The notes beneath the pieces are model-generated. The model was not told the origin of the DNA and searched no databases. It saw nothing but the letters and a program-made list of their open reading frames with translations. Below are positions 34,348-41,850 of a stretch of DNA of 64,000 bases, piece after piece. Location of the stretch: NCBI GenBank assembly GCA_030425685.1, contig JAUIAD010000003.1, positions 62,001 through 126,000 on the forward strand, in the 5' to 3' direction. This DNA is from Gammaproteobacteria bacterium (GTDB taxonomy: Bacteria > Pseudomonadota > Gammaproteobacteria > Coxiellales > Coxiellaceae). Position 1 is the first letter of the stretch. Each line of letters starts with the position of its first letter. A program made the position numbers and the translations under genes.

Positions 34348-35667
34348 TTATGCTTCGTAGGCGCAATCGCCGTAGATGTACGTTGCCTTGATTTGGCGGT
34401 CATCTGACAGCGTCATCAGAATAAACAGTAACTCAAAAATATCATCCACTTGTTGGCAACGGTATTTCAATATAGGCGATGCCTCAGGATCAATAACAAT
34501 AAAGTCCGCTTCTTTTCCTGGCGCCAACGTACCAATTTTATCAGATAAGTTTAATGTTTTTGCGGTACCTAGCGTTGCCAAATACCAACGCTTCATACTA
34601 GGCAGCTTATAACTTTGCAGCATTGATACTTTATAGGCATCATCCATTACAGCAAACATTGAAAAAGTATTACCACCACCCATATCGGTAGCCAATGTTA
34701 TTCTATCTGTATACTGAGAGGCTTTTTCAAAATTAAATAGCCCACTACCTAAGAAATTATTACTAACCGGACACCAAGCTACAACAGCCTGCGTCTCTTT
34801 AAACATCCCCCATGCATCATCTGTCGTATGTACACAGTGGCCGAAGATAGATTTGTCAGTTACCAAACCATAGTGATTGTATACATCAAGGTAATGCTTA
34901 CTCCAAGGAAATGTTTTTTTCGCTTGCTCGATTTCACTAACATTCTCATCCAGGTGAGTTTGCACATAGACATCGGGATTTTCTTTCTTTAATGCACCAG
35001 CCATTTCCAACATCTCTTCCGTACAAGATAAGGCAAAACGTGGGCAAATAGAGAAATGAATACGGCCTCTGTTATTCCATTTATCCATTAATTTTACAGT
35101 GTTGTCATAGTTCTTTTGCGTGGGCAAAATAAAATAGTCAGGCGAGTCCTTGTCCATTAAGATATTACCGGTAATAAAACGCATTTTTCGCTTCTCAATT
35201 TCCTCAAAGAAAATATCAGTTGCTTCATAAAATAATGGACCAAAAGCACAAGCTGTCGTTGTGCCATTTTGCACAAGATGATCAAGGAAAAAATTTAAAT
35301 CTTCCCTTGCAGTTTCCTGATCTTTATAAGAACTTTCAAAAGGAAAAACGTAGTTATCTAACCACTCTAACAATTTCTCCCCGTATGCTGCAACAATACC
35401 ACTTTGCGCAGCATGTATATGCGTATCTATAAACCCAGGCGTAATTAACTTGCCACTGTAGTCAACTAACTTAACACCCTCGTATTGATCCTTGGAATCA
35501 GCATAGTCACCCACAAACGTGATCTTGCCGTCCTCAACAACCATAACACCATCTTCAAGATAGACATATTGATCCGCTGGATCACTTTTTCTCGCCGGTA
35601 AATTTTCTAACGTTGCAGTGTCTTTGAATGTAAAGATAGAACCACGAAAAGCTGTTTTATTACCCAT
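34348..35667 (-). CDS. guaD: Guanine deaminase
   Basis: Amidohydrolase converting guanine to xanthine and ammonia. 439 residues, the usual length. Zinc ligands are in PGFIDTHIHAAQ (H83, H85), QTHLDENVSE, FGHCVHTTDD and LATDMGGGNTFSM. The substrate-contact motif CPRFALSC fits guanine deaminases. DKIGTLAPGKEADFIVID is the closing beta-sandwich. GAGGAG precedes the start. An MFS transporter lies 15 bp upstream in the same direction, so the pair may form a purine-uptake and salvage unit. Confidence 0.93.
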   Translation of the reverse strand: MGNKTAFRGSIFTFKDTATLENLPARKSDPADQYVYLEDGVMVVEDGKITFVGDYADSKDQYEGVKLVDYSGKLITPGFIDTHIHAAQSGIVAAYGEKLLEWLDNYVFPFESSYKDQETAREDLNFFLDHLVQNGTTTACAFGPLFYEATDIFFEEIEKRKMRFITGNILMDKDSPDYFILPTQKNYDNTVKLMDKWNNRGRIHFSICPRFALSCTEEMLEMAGALKKENPDVYVQTHLDENVSEIEQAKKTFPWSKHYLDVYNHYGLVTDKSIFGHCVHTTDDAWGMFKETQAVVAWCPVSNNFLGSGLFNFEKASQYTDRITLATDMGGGNTFSMFAVMDDAYKVSMLQSYKLPSMKRWYLATLGTAKTLNLSDKIGTLAPGKEADFIVIDPEASPILKYRCQQVDDIFELLFILMTLSDDRQIKATYIYGDCAYEA

Positions 35668-35682
35668 AGCAAAAAACTCCTC

Positions 35683-36867
35683 TTAATCTTGGTAAGACTC
35701 ACGTATAAATGGCAGTAACAAGAGAGATATCAAAGCAAAAGCCGGCAATATCCATAACGTCGTAAAATAGATTTTTGAAGCGGTAAATATATACGGTATA
35801 AACATCATCAAGCTATTAAAAATAAACACACCTGTATTGGTTACACTTAATGCCACACCTTTTACTGACAAAGGTAAAATTTCGCTGACAACCGTATAAA
35901 ATAACATTGAGCCTGAAAGTAATAAGCCTATTAAAAATGATACCGTCTTGATAACGGCCAAACTTCCCATATCAAATTTAGGTAGGTAAATACCACTTAA
36001 AAAGAAGATAATGCCCAGTGTTAAAAATACATGGATGACCTTTTTTCTAGACTTAACCGCATTGGATATCCAACCTGCTAAAGGTGTACCTATACCTATA
36101 CCACCAAAGATAAACGCTGAAATTATCATCGACTGCTCAAGTGACATCCTCCAATGTTCTTGTATCGGCAGATACCACAGCCCAGCGTAGGAAAGCAACA
36201 CACCAAATGAAACACCGGCAGCAATCGTACAAAGCCATAACTGCGGTTTTGAACAGACTGTTTTAAGTGATTTGCCAAGCGAAAGATCTGTTGGCGGTTT
36301 AAATTCAGGAGGGTTGCGAACAAAGATCGCCGAAACAACAACCAGTATGGCGCCAAAAATAAAGATTAAAAAATAAAGATCATTCCAACTATAACTTTTA
36401 AGCCATATAGCCAGGTAATAATGCAGCACCCCTGAAAGTATACACGATATTGTTTGTGTTAAACCAAATAAGATAGGAAATACTTTTGGCTTAAACCACT
36501 GACCAATTAGAACACCAGCAGCGACAAAAGCAAATGAGGCACCAACGCCTTGAATAAAATTGGAGATACAAAAAACAAGCAAATTGCCCGCAAAAGACGT
36601 TAATAAATTACCAAGGGCTAAAACTAAGATACCCGCTGTCACGACATATCGTGATTTAAACCTATCAAGTAAGTAACCCGCAGGGATCTGCATTAGGGCA
36701 AAACCAATAATAAACACCGTAACCGCAACAGTCGCTTGCACTTGATTGATATGCAGAGAGCTTTGTATTTTAGAGGCGAAAACACCCGCCGCGGTGTTTA
36801 AAGTGAAAGAATATACAACATACAGTGTTGCCACAAACCAGGCTATTAATCCATTAATAAATCTCAT
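35683..36867 (-). CDS. Major facilitator superfamily transporter
   Basis: 394 residues with about 12 membrane helices. MFS motifs: after helix 2, PAGYLLDRFKSRYVVTAG (motif A like), and NFIQGVGASFAFVAAGVLI in helix 4. The ATG at 36867 is used; a TTG 9 nt earlier lies too close to the ribosome-binding site. Directly upstream of and co-directional with guanine deaminase (15 bp gap), so purine or nucleoside import is a reasonable guess but is not shown by the sequence. The 145 bp upstream hold a perfect palindrome CACCATTAATGGTG at 36971. Confidence 0.88.
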   Translation of the reverse strand: MRFINGLIAWFVATLYVVYSFTLNTAAGVFASKIQSSLHINQVQATVAVTVFIIGFALMQIPAGYLLDRFKSRYVVTAGILVLALGNLLTSFAGNLLVFCISNFIQGVGASFAFVAAGVLIGQWFKPKVFPILFGLTQTISCILSGVLHYYLAIWLKSYSWNDLYFLIFIFGAILVVVSAIFVRNPPEFKPPTDLSLGKSLKTVCSKPQLWLCTIAAGVSFGVLLSYAGLWYLPIQEHWRMSLEQSMIISAFIFGGIGIGTPLAGWISNAVKSRKKVIHVFLTLGIIFFLSGIYLPKFDMGSLAVIKTVSFLIGLLLSGSMLFYTVVSEILPLSVKGVALSVTNTGVFIFNSLMMFIPYIFTASKIYFTTLWILPAFALISLLLLPFIRESYQD

Positions 36868-37012
36868 CGTAAACAAATCCTTTATTTACCTAAGATTTAT
36901 TGTATAGCAAATACAGCAATGCAACAATTATCACAAATGAGCAAATTGCGCTCACTAACACAGGCGTAAGCACCATTAATGGTGGCAGTAAAAGTTGGTG
37001 AGAGATTTACGT

Positions 37013-37699
37013 CTAGGATGATTTTTTAGTAGCGACATCATTGCGTAAATAAGAAGGCTCTGCTTTTTCCGGTGGCATAGCCTTCCCTGCCGCAAAATAA
37101 TATTCTGCCAAAACAAGCATCGCCTCAGCATGCGGATAACAATCCGTTTTTATATCATAATGGCGATCACTTAAGTGACTAGCAATATCCGTTTCATAAG
37201 CTTGCCAAGCATTGCCTGCTAACAAATAATATTTATCTTCGGGGATATAAATATCTTGCGGTGGTGTAATAACATCGCCTTGCACTGGCATCATAATACC
37301 ATCGGCATTGGCCTGGTAAATACCCCAATAGACTTCAGCCATACGCGCATCCCAAGCGGCGACAATATTATTAACTTTCGTCGCTTGAAAAGCGGTTTGC
37401 GCTAATACTTGCAAAGAAGAAATGGGAATAACAGGAACGCCCGCACCAAACGCAAGCCCTTGCGCCACGCCTGTTGCCAGCCTAACACCCATAAAACTGC
37501 CAGGCCCACAACCAAAAGCGATGGCGTCAACATCTTTTATTTGGCACTGCGCCTCGGTCAATAATTGTTTTAGCATCGTTAAAACAATATCGGTATGACG
37601 GCGCGGCGCAATTTCAAACTGCGATGTTACTTTTCCGTTAACCTGCAAGGCGACGGAGCAACCGTCGGTTGAGGTATCAAGAGTTATAAAAGCTGTCAT
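37013..37699 (-). CDS. tsaB: tRNA t6A biosynthesis protein TsaB
   Basis: 228 residues of the ASKHA fold (ITLDTSTDGCSVAL at the N-terminus, then FGCGPGSFMGVRLATGVAQG, the TsaB hallmark). It partners TsaD, TsaE and TsaC in making N6-threonylcarbamoyladenosine at position 37 of ANN-decoding tRNAs. The segment AAWDARMAEVYWGIY is also typical. The start overlaps the end of the lipoprotein gene by 23 bp. Confidence 0.95.
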   Translation of the reverse strand: MTAFITLDTSTDGCSVALQVNGKVTSQFEIAPRRHTDIVLTMLKQLLTEAQCQIKDVDAIAFGCGPGSFMGVRLATGVAQGLAFGAGVPVIPISSLQVLAQTAFQATKVNNIVAAWDARMAEVYWGIYQANADGIMMPVQGDVITPPQDIYIPEDKYYLLAGNAWQAYETDIASHLSDRHYDIKTDCYPHAEAMLVLAEYYFAAGKAMPPEKAEPSYLRNDVATKKSS

Positions 37700-38246
37700 C
37701 TTCGATAGGGGCCACTTTAGGTAATGCTTTAATCGTTACATGCGCATGAGTTAGGTGTGCATAACCACTGGTTGAAACATCACTGTAAGTAAATCCCGTT
37801 TTCCAAATGGGGTGATAATCAAAATGTGCTGTGCCATCACGCCCACTAAAGATATAACGACTGGGATCCATCGACAACGTTTTACCGTTGTAACAAACAT
37901 TCATGGAAACTTTATCCTGCGTATCGATGCTGTTTAGGCTAACCGATTTACATTGACCAGGATTAATCTGGAAATTCATTGTTTGGAAAGTTTCAGCTAA
38001 TTCTTCATCCGGCATTCTCGCTTTGCCTTCCGCTAAATAGACACTTAAGCGTGGCCCGTTAAAAACCTTTTGTTTTTTCTCATCCGATTTTGCTTGCTTA
38101 ATTTTTTGGTAACCGGCCATAATTTCCTGTTGCCTTGCCGGGCTGTAAGAGGCCCATTGCTTTTGTGAAATTCCCAGCCTTGAAGGCGTTGCTGCACAAC
38201 CCGCTAACACTGCTACAAAACTGAGCAAAAGCAAAAAACGTAACAT
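37677..38246 (-). CDS. Predicted outer-membrane or periplasmic lipoprotein
   Basis: 189 residues with a type II signal peptide; the lipobox LAGC puts the lipidated Cys at position 17. The mature part begins AATPSRLGISQKQWASYSPARQQ..., with a conserved-looking helix and then a beta-rich domain with two cysteines (GQCKSVSL, VCYNGKTL). I do not recognise the function. GGAG precedes the ATG. It lies upstream of tsaB with a 23-bp overlap, suggesting co-translation. Confidence 0.85.
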   Translation of the reverse strand: MLRFLLLLSFVAVLAGCAATPSRLGISQKQWASYSPARQQEIMAGYQKIKQAKSDEKKQKVFNGPRLSVYLAEGKARMPDEELAETFQTMNFQINPGQCKSVSLNSIDTQDKVSMNVCYNGKTLSMDPSRYIFSGRDGTAHFDYHPIWKTGFTYSDVSTSGYAHLTHAHVTIKALPKVAPIEDDSFYNS

Positions 38247-38361
38247 AATAAAACTCCTGTGATTAAAAAAGACGGTAGCGGCCCGCTACCAAACTCAAGC
38301 TATTATATAGTTTAATCAGACTCAAAAGAATCCCTAGCATCTATTTAAGCGCAAAGGCATA

Positions 38362-39561
38362 ATGCCGGATATGGAAACAAACATCTACACTGTATCGCAA
38401 TTAAACCTTGAGAGCCGACAAATCCTTGAGGATAATTTTCAGACCCTTTGGATTGTTGGTGAAATTTCGAATCTAGCTCGTCCAAGTTCTGGACATCTCT
38501 ATTTTTCGCTTAAAGATAAACGGGCGCAAGTACGCTGTGCTCTTTTTCGCATGAATAGTCGCTCACTAAAATTTAGCCCTGAAAATGGCCAGGAAGTTTT
38601 GCTGCAAGCGCGCGTTAGTCTGTATGAACCCCGTGGTGATTACCAGCTTATCGTTTCCAATATGGAGCTTGCGGGTGATGGTGCTCTGCAGCTAGCCTTT
38701 AATCGCCTAAAAGAGCGTTTGGATAAAGAGGGTTTATTTGATCCGGATCATAAAAAAACAATACCGAGCTTGCCGCAGCAGATTGGTGTTATTACCTCAG
38801 CATCTGGGGCTGCTATTCGTGATATTTTAAAAGTATTAAAGCGTCGCTTTCCTAGCATACCGGTGATTATTTACCCAACCCTAGTGCAAGGTGATAAAGC
38901 TGCTGAAACCATCTCAGCTGCGATTAAAATGGCTAATAGCCGTGCTGAGTGTGATGTTTTACTGTTATCACGAGGTGGCGGTTCTCTCGAAGATCTGTGG
39001 TCTTTTAATGAAGAGATTGTGGCGCGTGCCATATTCGCAAGCAACATTCCTATTGTTACCGGTATCGGCCATGAAGTTGATTTTACCATTGCTGATTTTG
39101 TTGCTGATCAACGAGCTGCCACGCCTTCAGCGGCGGCCGAGCTCGTCAGCCCTGATCAAGCACAGTGGCTACAGAAAATTTCCACATCAGAACAGAAACT
39201 TAAAGCAGTAATGGCAAGCAAATTGCAACATGCCAGCATGCAGCTTGAGCATTTACGCAAGCGCTTGCGTCATCCTTCTCAGCAGTTACAAGCGCAAGCG
39301 CAGCAGTTAGACCAGCTTGAGCAACGTTTAATTACCTCGATGCGGCATCGTCTGCAGCAAGCCAAGCAGCGACTTGAGTACTTGTCTCATGGTTTAAATA
39401 CCGTTAGTCCGCTGAAAACACTGGAGCGCGGCTATGCTATTGTTACCCGGGATCGTGATGGTAAGCTTGTTAAAAATAAGGACGATGTGAGCGTTGAGGA
39501 TACACTTACTATCAAACTTGCCAAGGGTGAGTTGAGTTGTTCTATCAATAAACATGTATGA
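38362..39561 (+). CDS. xseA: Exodeoxyribonuclease VII large subunit XseA
   Basis: 399 residues; the large subunit of ExoVII degrades single-stranded DNA in both directions with XseB. N-terminal OB-fold (IYTVSQLNLESRQILEDNF, then GEISNLARPSSGHLYFSLKD), catalytic core LLLSRGGGSLEDLWSFNEE and GIGHEVDFTIADFVADQRA, TPSAAAEL, then a long coiled coil (180 residues from about 260). It is somewhat shorter than E. coli XseA (456), with a shorter coiled coil. ATGs at 38362 and 38371 are both possible. xseB is not in the window. Confidence 0.95.
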   Translation: MPDMETNIYTVSQLNLESRQILEDNFQTLWIVGEISNLARPSSGHLYFSLKDKRAQVRCALFRMNSRSLKFSPENGQEVLLQARVSLYEPRGDYQLIVSNMELAGDGALQLAFNRLKERLDKEGLFDPDHKKTIPSLPQQIGVITSASGAAIRDILKVLKRRFPSIPVIIYPTLVQGDKAAETISAAIKMANSRAECDVLLLSRGGGSLEDLWSFNEEIVARAIFASNIPIVTGIGHEVDFTIADFVADQRAATPSAAAELVSPDQAQWLQKISTSEQKLKAVMASKLQHASMQLEHLRKRLRHPSQQLQAQAQQLDQLEQRLITSMRHRLQQAKQRLEYLSHGLNTVSPLKTLERGYAIVTRDRDGKLVKNKDDVSVEDTLTIKLAKGELSCSINKHV

Positions 39562-39612
39562 AAGTGGGCGGCTTAGGTGCTTGCCACAAGGATAGATCCA
39601 GCCTGGCCCTGG

Positions 39613-39624
39613 ATCCCGCGGGAT
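39613..39624. repeat. REP-like palindrome ATCCCGCGGGAT after xseA
   Basis: A loopless ATCCCGCGGGAT with GACGG downstream, a shortened member of the hairpin family at 7877 and 19552; the central TCAAG spacer and one arm repeat are missing. It follows the xseA stop by 51 nt. Confidence 0.65.
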
Positions 39625-39690
39625 GACGGCTGATATTGACAAGCTTACTGAGCTCATGGTAGTTTTTAAATCGGTTGATTGAGAGCTTTT

Positions 39691-39762
39691 ATGAAAACAT
39701 TAATCCAAAACATCATTTCTTCTACCATTACCATTGTGGGGCTCATTATCGGCCTGCTTTAG
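39691..39762 (+). CDS. Possible 23-residue hydrophobic peptide ahead of the MFS gene
   Basis: ATG with GAGAG 6 nt upstream, encoding a short cationic N-terminus (MKTLIQN) and a membrane-like stretch (TITIVGLIIGLL) before TAG. The stop codon lies in the left arm of a perfect 12-bp hairpin (39753-39792). The MFS gene follows 89 bp later. It could be a leader peptide, a small membrane protein or a type I toxin-like peptide. No homology can be argued at this length, and it may not be translated. Confidence 0.3.
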   Translation: MKTLIQNIISSTITIVGLIIGLL

Positions 39763-39792
39763 TGGCTAACCGTTACACCACACTAAAGCAGG
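39753..39792 (+). promoter_or_regulatory. Perfect 12-bp hairpin overlapping the end of the small ORF
   Basis: CCTGCTTTAGTG (39753-39764), 16-nt loop, CACTAAAGCAGG (39781-39792). No T-run follows, so it is not a standard terminator. It sits between the small ORF and the MFS ATG at 39851, in the expected 5' leader of that gene. Confidence 0.5.
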
Positions 39793-39850
39793 AGTCGACA
39801 GGTTAACAACATTTCACTCTTCTGATTAACCAAAATAATGAGACAATATC

Positions 39851-41155
39851 ATGGAAAACGACACAATGACCTACTCGGATGACTACGATACAGTTAAAGA
39901 AAAAACCCAACGCGCTAGTTTCTACCCTTGGGTGATTACCCTCCTCAGCGCCGCTTTTCTTTTTTATAAATACATTATGCAGGTTTCGCCCAGCATTATG
40001 ACCAATGAGCTGATGAAAGCATTTCATGTTCATGGTATGGGGCTTGGTAACTTAGCGGCGACCTTCTTTTATTCCTATTTAATTACGCAGCTTTTTGTCG
40101 GTGTGCTACTCGATCGCTTTAGCCCACGTTTTCTGAGTGCTTTTGCGATTTTAACCAGCGCACTAGGGACGTATATTTTTTCAGGTGCGCAAACACTACT
40201 CGTTGCCAGTCTTTCGCGCGGCCTAATGGGTATCGGTGCTGCATTTGCGACGGTTAGCTATATGAAACTGGCGGCGAATTGGTTTAAGCCCAATCGCTTT
40301 GCCTTTGTTGGTGGCCTTTTAGCAACCGCGGCTATGGTCGGCGCTATTTTTGGCGAAGCACCGCTAGCTTGGTTGGTTAAGGCGCAAGGCTGGCGCAGCA
40401 GTTTAGAAATTTGTGCTTGGCTCGGCCTGATGATTGGGCTCTTTTTTATCGTCTTTGTGCGCGATGAACCCAAAGTGCCGGTTGTGCCTAAAAAACTTAG
40501 CCAGGCAAAATACGCTATTTCTTTAGCCGATGTGTGGTCTATCCTTTCTAAAAAGCAAAATTGGTTATTAACGTTTTATAGTGGCATGGCCTTTTCACCT
40601 GTTGCTGTCTTTGGTGGCTTGTGGGGCAATCCTTTTGTGATCGAAGCGTATAATTTAAAAAATACTGAAGCGGCCACACTGATCTCATTGATATTTTTTG
40701 GTCTCGCGATTGGCGGCCCCGTACTCGGATTTATTTCTGATCGACTTAACAAACGGCGTGTCATGATGCTGCTTGGCTGCACACTTTCTTTGGTGACTGT
40801 CAGTGCGGTTATTTATATTCCTGAGCTACCGATTCCATTATTGGCCATCTTCCTCTTTCTTTTTGGCTTTGGTACCGGCGCCTTTATGTTAGGTTTTGCT
40901 ATTGGTAAAGAGCTTAACCCTATTGCCATGGCAGCAACGGTTATTGCCTTAATTAATACCGGTGATGCCATCTTTGGCGCCTTTACCGAACCAATGATCG
41001 GTCATTTTCTGGACCTCGGCTGGGGACATCAAATTGTTAATGGCGTCCATCATTTCTCCGTTGCTGACTACAAAACGGCATTTTTAGTACTGCCAGTCTA
41101 TTTAATTCTGTCAACATTACTGGTATTTTTTATAAAGGAGCGCAAAGCTCAATAA
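39851..41155 (+). CDS. Major facilitator superfamily transporter
   Basis: 434 residues with about 12 membrane helices after a 35-residue polar N-terminus. Typical MFS loop motif between helices 2 and 3: GVLLDRFSPRFLSAF, and SLSRGLMGIGAAFATVSYMKL in helix 4. The start of helix 1 reads YIMQVSPSIMTNELM, as in the transporter group of intracellular bacteria with FxxxMYxxxxPS-like entries. Substrate unknown. It follows a small ORF and hairpin. Confidence 0.88.
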   Translation: MENDTMTYSDDYDTVKEKTQRASFYPWVITLLSAAFLFYKYIMQVSPSIMTNELMKAFHVHGMGLGNLAATFFYSYLITQLFVGVLLDRFSPRFLSAFAILTSALGTYIFSGAQTLLVASLSRGLMGIGAAFATVSYMKLAANWFKPNRFAFVGGLLATAAMVGAIFGEAPLAWLVKAQGWRSSLEICAWLGLMIGLFFIVFVRDEPKVPVVPKKLSQAKYAISLADVWSILSKKQNWLLTFYSGMAFSPVAVFGGLWGNPFVIEAYNLKNTEAATLISLIFFGLAIGGPVLGFISDRLNKRRVMMLLGCTLSLVTVSAVIYIPELPIPLLAIFLFLFGFGTGAFMLGFAIGKELNPIAMAATVIALINTGDAIFGAFTEPMIGHFLDLGWGHQIVNGVHHFSVADYKTAFLVLPVYLILSTLLVFFIKERKAQ

Positions 41156-41186
41156 GATTTAATTTATTACACACAGGGACGTGGAT

Positions 41187-41735
41187 ATGAAGAAACTATT
41201 AACCTCTTTAGCATTAACTTCACTGCTGTTAACCAGCGCCTCCATATTTGCTGAAAAACTGCCGTGGAAAATACAATGCTTTGCCATGGACGGAGGTGTT
41301 ATCCATGTCCGCGCGCTGACCACCAAAGGTAAGAGCTATCCTGTTGTTGCTATTCCTACTGAAGACCCAAATGTAATGGATGTTAAAGCTATCGGCCCTT
41401 TACATAAACGTTACCCAGTAAAAATATTAAAAAATAAAAGGACAGGCAAATTTGATGTTAAAGCTATTGGCCCAAATAATGAGATTATTAATATTAAAGG
41501 GGTTTTATGGCAAGGTAGAACACTGGATATCAAAGGCAGTCAAGTAAGCACCAATATGTATAATATTGATTGCGTGACGGATGATGATTCTAGACTTGGG
41601 CTAAAAGCTGTTTCGCCTACCGGGCAAGTGCTACCTATAAAAGGGATCGTTAACCTGCCTAATGAAAAAGGTGTGGGGATTGAGGTGACGGCTCATATTA
41701 AAGCTATGCCGGAAGATGAAGACAATAAGAAATAA
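41187..41735 (+). CDS. Secreted beta-repeat protein of unknown function
   Basis: 182 residues with a Sec signal peptide (MKKLLTSLALTSLLLTSASIFA). The ATG at 41187 has AGGG 7 nt upstream. The mature part has internal repeats of about 38-45 residues, each with a D-(V/I)-K-(A/G)-(I/x)-G-P-like core: MDVKAIGPLHKRYPVKI, FDVKAIGPNNEIINIKG, LGLKAVSPTGQVLPIKG. This suggests a small repeated beta fold. Two cysteines (IQCF, IDCV) may pair in the periplasm. It lies 31 bp after the MFS gene and may be co-transcribed. Family not recognised. Confidence 0.75.
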   Translation: MKKLLTSLALTSLLLTSASIFAEKLPWKIQCFAMDGGVIHVRALTTKGKSYPVVAIPTEDPNVMDVKAIGPLHKRYPVKILKNKRTGKFDVKAIGPNNEIINIKGVLWQGRTLDIKGSQVSTNMYNIDCVTDDDSRLGLKAVSPTGQVLPIKGIVNLPNEKGVGIEVTAHIKAMPEDEDNKK

Positions 41736-41770
41736 AGCGCCGACTCAAAGAGCTTTTTAAAAAAACTGTC

Positions 41771-41790
41771 ATCCCAGCGTAAGCTGGGAT
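41771..41790. terminator. Bidirectional intrinsic terminator
   Basis: ATCCCAGC-GTAA-GCTGGGAT, 8-bp stem with CTTTTT on the plus strand and, reading the minus strand, GACAGTTTTTTT. It serves the convergent ends of the 41187 gene and the RHS gene. The stem is the same as at 10922. Confidence 0.8.
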
Positions 41791-41850
41791 CTTTTTAGCA
41801 TGGCAGCAGCATCCTTACCTATAATCACAAGCACGAAAAACACATAGCTA

